From the NCBI GenBank assembly GCA_903921365.1, contig CAIXPS010000576.1:1-56401 (forward strand): a DNA stretch of 56,401 nt, written 5' to 3'. Under the pieces are notes generated by a model. That model searched no databases. It was not told the DNA's origin and saw only the letters and a list, made by a program, of their open reading frames with translations. Every line of letters begins with the position of its first letter. The first letter of the stretch is position 1. The DNA comes from an uncultured bacterium. GTDB lineage: Bacteria > Chloroflexota > Anaerolineae > J036 > Brachytrichaceae. Below, in pieces: positions 53,027 through 56,401 of the stretch. The translations under genes were made by a program, and so were the position numbers.

Positions 53027-53049
53027 CGGAGGCCGACGATGCGACTGGC
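52973..53049. other. Left copy of a 77-bp direct repeat (possible attachment site)
   Basis: Covers the last 17 codons and stop of the PGDH-C gene, its downstream ribosome site CGGAGG and the first 11 bases of the isomerase gene (ATGCGACTGGC), after which homology stops. It matches 55341-55417 at 66 of 77 bases by hand alignment. Confidence 0.7.
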
Positions 53050-53051
53050 TA

Positions 53052-53288
53052 TCAATTGCCCATCGCTTTTTCGGCTTCAATCTCGGCAAGTTTGGCATAG
53101 TGCTGGGCGGTGAGTTGGTCAATGGCATTCATAACAATCGATCGTTTAGGCATGGTGTTGGTCTCCGGATTTGAACCGGCTGTGTTTGTTCGACCGTAAC
53201 GTTCGTCTTTGGTGATGAGTTCAGACAATGACCCTCCGGAATTCAAACGGTTTCTACTGGCTTGAATGAGACTCACGTTTCTTGGCAT
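53052..53288 (-). CDS. Hypothetical 78-aa protein in the inserted segment
   Basis: Start MPRNVSLIQASRN with AAGGAG 7 bases upstream. The end is IDQLTAQHYAKLAEIEAEKAMGN, helical and charged. The same frame is open upstream to 53441, and two further in-frame ATGs (53330 and 53159) each follow GAGACCAA-type ribosome-like sequence, so three starts are possible. No family recognised. It reads opposite to the neighbours and ends 2 bases inside the left repeat boundary. Confidence 0.45.
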   Translation of the reverse strand: MPRNVSLIQASRNRLNSGGSLSELITKDERYGRTNTAGSNPETNTMPKRSIVMNAIDQLTAQHYAKLAEIEAEKAMGN

Positions 53289-53504
53289 CTTGTTGCTCCT
53301 TGAATGTGGCTGGTAAAACATGGGCGGCATCGTATTGGTCTCTTTTAGAAGGTCAACCGGTCTATCGTCATACGTTGAGGGTCTATACTTTGTGGACAGG
53401 AAAGAGCCTTGGGAGGGCGTGATACATGACACCGAAGGCAATTAGCATGAATACGCTTTTCTATGGTGATAACCCGCCCATATTTTTCTAGTTCGAGAGG
53501 CTAT

Positions 53505-54485
53505 ATGCTGCGTTCGAAATCTGGTACTGAATGGAAAAAGTCGCCTGCCCACTTACTACTACTAAGCAAGCACTTGTCCCCTAGGGTCACAAGTGATTTT
53601 GCAAGGGGAGACAATTGGCAAGAGGTTCTGGGAGAGCCCGTTGCAAAAGCGATTAATCGGTTCAAGGACGACAACGTTATTGATATTTTGGCAACAGATG
53701 AGCTATTGGATATCAAATACAAGGTTACTGAACTCAAGCAGATACTAAAGTCAAAACAGATTCAAGTATCAGGTACAAAACGAGCATTGATCCAGAGATT
53801 ACTTAATGCAGATCCCGAAGGTGCGCAGAAGGCAGTAGCTGACATGACTGTCTATATATGCACAATGGAGGGTAAATCGATTGCTGACCAATATCTGGCG
53901 CATGAAAAAGAAAAACGAACACTAACCGAGCAGCATGTACTAGAGTCGCTTAAAAATGCGAAGTATAAAGAGGCAGCTATTATTGTCGCCCAATTTGAGG
54001 CAGAGCAAGTGTTTCCACGAGGCATGGGGATCGATTGGGAAAAATACAACACCAAACACGACGAGATCTTCCTCAATAAGTTGTTCACATGCAAACCTAA
54101 AGTGCTATCCGCGTTGTCTAATGAACAGCTATATACGGGACGTCTAATCGGAGCGCTCCGCCGCCTTTTTAGTTACTCTGATAATTACCTGTCATTACCG
54201 GACGATTTTGATAATCCCACTGTATATGACAAATCATCAATTCTCCACCTATTGATGTCAAATGCCTATTTCCATACGGTAATCGCCGAAGCGGTGGAAT
54301 TACATAGAACCTTAGGCAATATCGTAATCGAGGTATTGACGGTTAATGATGATCTGGTATGTGATGAATGCAAAACATTGACGAAGCATCCATTTGAAAT
54401 CAACCAGGTACCAGAGTTACCATATCAGAAATGCACTTGCAAGTTTGGGTGCCGCTGTTCTATTAGCGCTCGACCCCAGTACTAG
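53505..54485 (+). CDS. SAP-domain protein in the inserted segment
   Basis: 326 aa from the ATG preceded by GAGAGG; the frame opens 14 codons earlier. Residues about 75-110 (KVTELKQILKSKQIQVSGTKRALIQRLL) are a SAP domain, a helix-extension-helix DNA-binding unit. The C-terminus has VLTVNDDLVCDECKTLTKH and CTCKFGCRCSI, like the Cys/His end of phage head-morphogenesis (Mu gpF-type) proteins. Codon use is AT-richer than in neighbouring genes. The protein is likely carried by a mobile element; a DNA-handling role is inferred from SAP only. Confidence 0.65.
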   Translation: MLRSKSGTEWKKSPAHLLLLSKHLSPRVTSDFARGDNWQEVLGEPVAKAINRFKDDNVIDILATDELLDIKYKVTELKQILKSKQIQVSGTKRALIQRLLNADPEGAQKAVADMTVYICTMEGKSIADQYLAHEKEKRTLTEQHVLESLKNAKYKEAAIIVAQFEAEQVFPRGMGIDWEKYNTKHDEIFLNKLFTCKPKVLSALSNEQLYTGRLIGALRRLFSYSDNYLSLPDDFDNPTVYDKSSILHLLMSNAYFHTVIAEAVELHRTLGNIVIEVLTVNDDLVCDECKTLTKHPFEINQVPELPYQKCTCKFGCRCSISARPQY

Positions 54486-54674
54486 GCAATATGAAATCAC
54501 ACTCGCCGGGTTGGAACCGGGACTACCCGAAAATACAAACCTTGACCATTCGCAAGTTGTCTATCGGCGCCGAAATCAAAATGGCCCACCCCGAAGGAAA
54601 TTCTAGCAAGTGCCGAAGGCAAAGTATGATGACGATGGAACACAGCCAGAGTTAGGATTGGAGTAGTTCACAAG

Positions 54675-55196
54675 ATGGACCTAAAGAAAATCACCGAACA
54701 CCTGAATTACGAGTACACCCAGCTTGAATTCCTAGCCGTGAAATTACCTGGAATGTGTGATGACGACGTACGGTTACAGTGGGCATGCCTTGAGGCTTTT
54801 CTTGTACATGCGAGGGTGCTACTCGATTTCCTACATCTATGGGATGGAAATGGGCTTGCTTCAAATTATGTGGTCAAAACAGAGTGGTGGCAGGATAAGG
54901 TAGTTGAACAAGCACTAAATACTGACTTATTGAAAGATGCTCGTAATTATGCGAACCAACGTGTCGCACACTTGACTCCTGAGCGGTATAGCACTATCCC
55001 AGAGGTAAAGTATCTGGACATTGCACGCGACATCGAGAAGGCGTTTCACGAATTTCTTAAACTGGCAAAACCTGAGTTGTTATGTGACCAGTTGCGCGAG
55101 TTAAAGAACACACCTGAGCAGCGACCGATTGAAAAAGTTTATGCTGTTGTTGGCCACGTAACAATTAGCACTTCGCCAGATACGAGAGCCAAATAA
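54675..55196 (+). CDS. Hypothetical 173-aa protein in the inserted segment
   Basis: Not assigned to a named family. MDLKKITEHLNYEYTQLEFLA, CLEAFLVHARVLLDFLH and ARNYANQRVAHLTPERY are recognisable as a widespread helical unknown family often found on mobile elements and near defence genes. The first part is helical, the latter basic. GGAG lies 12 bases before the ATG, which is far. AT-rich like the SAP gene. Confidence 0.6.
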   Translation: MDLKKITEHLNYEYTQLEFLAVKLPGMCDDDVRLQWACLEAFLVHARVLLDFLHLWDGNGLASNYVVKTEWWQDKVVEQALNTDLLKDARNYANQRVAHLTPERYSTIPEVKYLDIARDIEKAFHEFLKLAKPELLCDQLRELKNTPEQRPIEKVYAVVGHVTISTSPDTRAK

Positions 55197-55312
55197 AACG
55201 AGCCAGATAGAATCCAGAAGGCCATGTTTCGTTTGGTGGATTTGGCATACGCGAATCTTAAAGTTAGCTTAAATATTTCTTGACGTTTATCATGTTTGGC
55301 TATGTTTACAAA

Positions 55313-55340
55313 TTGACTGCCGTTTCCTTCCTGTTACAGT
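55313..55340 (+). promoter_or_regulatory. Outward promoter at the insert edge
   Basis: TTGACT (55313-55318), 16 bases, TACAGT (55335-55340), reading into the isomerase gene. It ends exactly where the right 77-bp repeat begins, so the insert could restore transcription of the gene it separated from its operon. Confidence 0.4.
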
Positions 55341-55417
55341 GAGAACGTCATGGCCGAAGTAAAGGCAATCACACAGGCGACTGCGGTGAAGTAACGGAGG
55401 CAAAGGATGCGACTGGC
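55341..55417. other. Right copy of the 77-bp direct repeat (possible attachment site)
   Basis: Contains 17 codons of a diverged PGDH-C 3' end with stop, CGGAGG and the first 11 bases of the isomerase. Seven of eight coding differences to the left copy are synonymous. Confidence 0.7.
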
Positions 55418-56225
55418 GCTCAGTTCATATACCTACACGTGGGCAATTGGCGTGCCGAGCCAGTTACCTGCAACACCCATGACGGCTGTCGATCTGCTCA
55501 AATGCGCGGCAACGCTCGGTGTGTATGTTGTACAAGTGGCTGACAATCTGCCGCTGGATCGCCTGAGCGCCGACGAGATGTACGCGTTTGAGGTGACTGC
55601 CAAACGGCTTGGCATTGCGATTGAGGTTGGCACGCGCGGCATTGCGCCGGAGCATCTGCGCCGTTACCTGGCGCTGGCGCAGCGCTTCCATTCGCCCATC
55701 CTGCGCGTGGTGATCGACACCGCGAGCCATCATCCGACGCCGGACGAAGTTGTCGCGATCCTGGCGACGCTGGAAGGCGAGTTCCGGCGCGCGGGCGTTC
55801 GCCTCGCCATCGAGAACCACGACCGTTTCACCGCGCCAGTGTTTGTCGACATCGTTCGACGCCTGGGCGACTGGACCGGCATTTGCCTCGACACGGTGAA
55901 CTCGTTTGGCGCGCTTGAAGGGCCGCGCGTCGTCGTCGAGACGATTGGGCCGCTGACGATCAACCTGCACATCAAGGACTTCGCCATCTTCCGGGCGAGT
56001 CACATGATGGGGTTCAACATTGAGGGACGACCGGCAGGGCAGGGGCGCTTGGATGTGCCGTGGCTGATCGAGGCGTTGCAGGCGCGCGGGTGTGACGTCG
56101 ATGGGACGATGAGTGCGGTGCTCGAACTGTGGACGCCGCCTGAATCGGCGCTACGCGATACGATTGCGAAGGAGCAGCGCTGGGCCGAGGAGAGTGTGGC
56201 CTATCTGCGCGCGGTGATCAAGTAG
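55407..56225 (+). CDS. Sugar phosphate isomerase/epimerase (AP-endonuclease-2-type TIM barrel)
   Basis: 272 aa, with CGGAGG 8 bases before the ATG. The xylose-isomerase-like barrel has LAIENHDRFTAPVFVDIVRRLGDWTGICLDTVN, where Glu and Asp bind metal, and NLHIKDFAIFRASHMMGFNIEGRPAGQGRLDVPWL, the conserved His-Lys-Asp segment. It isomerises or epimerises a sugar or sugar acid in the cytoplasm. The natural neighbour upstream was the PGDH-C gene, as the left 77-bp copy shows; the insert now separates them. A partial SDR follows 20 bases later. Confidence 0.85.
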   Translation: MRLALSSYTYTWAIGVPSQLPATPMTAVDLLKCAATLGVYVVQVADNLPLDRLSADEMYAFEVTAKRLGIAIEVGTRGIAPEHLRRYLALAQRFHSPILRVVIDTASHHPTPDEVVAILATLEGEFRRAGVRLAIENHDRFTAPVFVDIVRRLGDWTGICLDTVNSFGALEGPRVVVETIGPLTINLHIKDFAIFRASHMMGFNIEGRPAGQGRLDVPWLIEALQARGCDVDGTMSAVLELWTPPESALRDTIAKEQRWAEESVAYLRAVIK

Positions 56226-56245
56226 AAAGCAACTGAGAGGATGGC

Positions 56246-56401
56246 ATGAAGATTCTTATTATCGGTGGAACGGGGCTGATCAGCGTCTCAATCACGCAGT
56301 TTCTGATCGAGCGCGGCGAGGATGTGACGGTGTACAACCGCGGCAAGAGCAGCCTGCCGCTGCATCCGCGCGCAAAGGTGATCCACGGCGACCGCACCGA
56401 C
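56246..56401 (+). CDS. NAD-dependent epimerase/dehydratase, N-terminus only
   Basis: 52 codons before the window ends. ILIIGGTGLISVSITQFLIE is a GGTGxIS NAD-binding start and GEDVTVYNRGKSSLP the extended-SDR continuation with the NRG motif. ATG at 56241 leads to a stop after two codons, so the ATG at 56246 is used, with GAGAGG just before. Probably the next gene of the sugar operon. Confidence 0.75.
   Translation, partial: MKILIIGGTGLISVSITQFLIERGEDVTVYNRGKSSLPLHPRAKVIHGDRTD

Noticed and set aside
54675-55196. HEPN-type toxin
   Set aside because: The ARNYANQRVAH segment does not give the Rx4-6H spacing of HEPN ribonucleases.
1-56401. tRNA or rRNA genes
   Set aside because: No cloverleaf with a TTCRA loop or rRNA segment was found by eye; a scan would be decisive.

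Overview
The window reads as chromosomal DNA of a GC-rich, free-living, saccharolytic bacterium. Gene content suggests Chloroflexota (Anaerolineae-like): carbohydrate-active enzymes, Gfo/Idh/MocA and URO-D-fold proteins, a lipid-type B12 radical SAM enzyme, tandem AIM24 proteins, and no rRNA or tRNA landmark. The phylum is inferred from gene content only; no marker was searched.

Layout. 1-6.5 kb: glycoside-hydrolase-like protein (cut by the left edge), enolase-superfamily dehydratase, B12 radical SAM enzyme (minus strand), then an MFS exporter with a remnant of an ArsR-type regulator in front of it and a class I aldolase overlapping its stop. 6.5-10 kb: a membrane glycosyltransferase and a zinc-type alcohol dehydrogenase. 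10-10.9 kb: mostly non-coding, with two strong hairpins. 10.9-15.2 kb: a plus-strand run of F420-type oxidoreductase, NmrA-like reductase, MBL hydrolase and a long two-module class V aminotransferase. 15.3-20.3 kb: a four-gene operon that couples two related substrate-binding-like proteins (one fused to a von Willebrand A domain and lipid-anchored), a membrane protein and a TelA-family protein; this is the best candidate here for an undescribed system. 20.5-22.3 kb: glnA and an HU-like protein, closed by a perfect bidirectional terminator.

22.4-33.7 kb is mostly minus strand: nitroreductase with an Rrf2 regulator and a palindromic operator between them, a clan-A glycosidase, an O-methyltransferase, a frameshifted GT1 glycosyltransferase, a UPF0175 antitoxin with a truncated PIN toxin, GH95 fucosidase, a class V aminotransferase, an FAD monooxygenase, DinB and YhcH. 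33.9-39 kb: two zinc-ribbon AIM24 paralogues, three overlapping small genes, a VOC protein with its own palindrome, and two secreted proteins. 39.2-43.1 kb: an orphan beta-class DNA methyltransferase, then a yybP-ykoY-type Mn2+ riboswitch with promoter and terminator controlling a P2-type ATPase, followed by a 14-bp minisatellite.

43.2-56.4 kb is a sugar-catabolism district: two URO-D-fold proteins, a repeat-rich gap, a GH3 enzyme whose stop codon lies inside a heptanucleotide repeat, an oligogalacturonide-lyase-like propeller, a secreted beta-helix protein, Gfo/Idh/MocA and PGDH-C dehydrogenases, a TIM-barrel isomerase and an SDR. The operon PGDH-C to isomerase is interrupted by a 2.3-kb AT-richer insert carrying a SAP-domain protein and unknown genes, bounded by two diverged 77-bp copies of the PGDH-C 3' end, which look like attachment sites with gene-end restoration.
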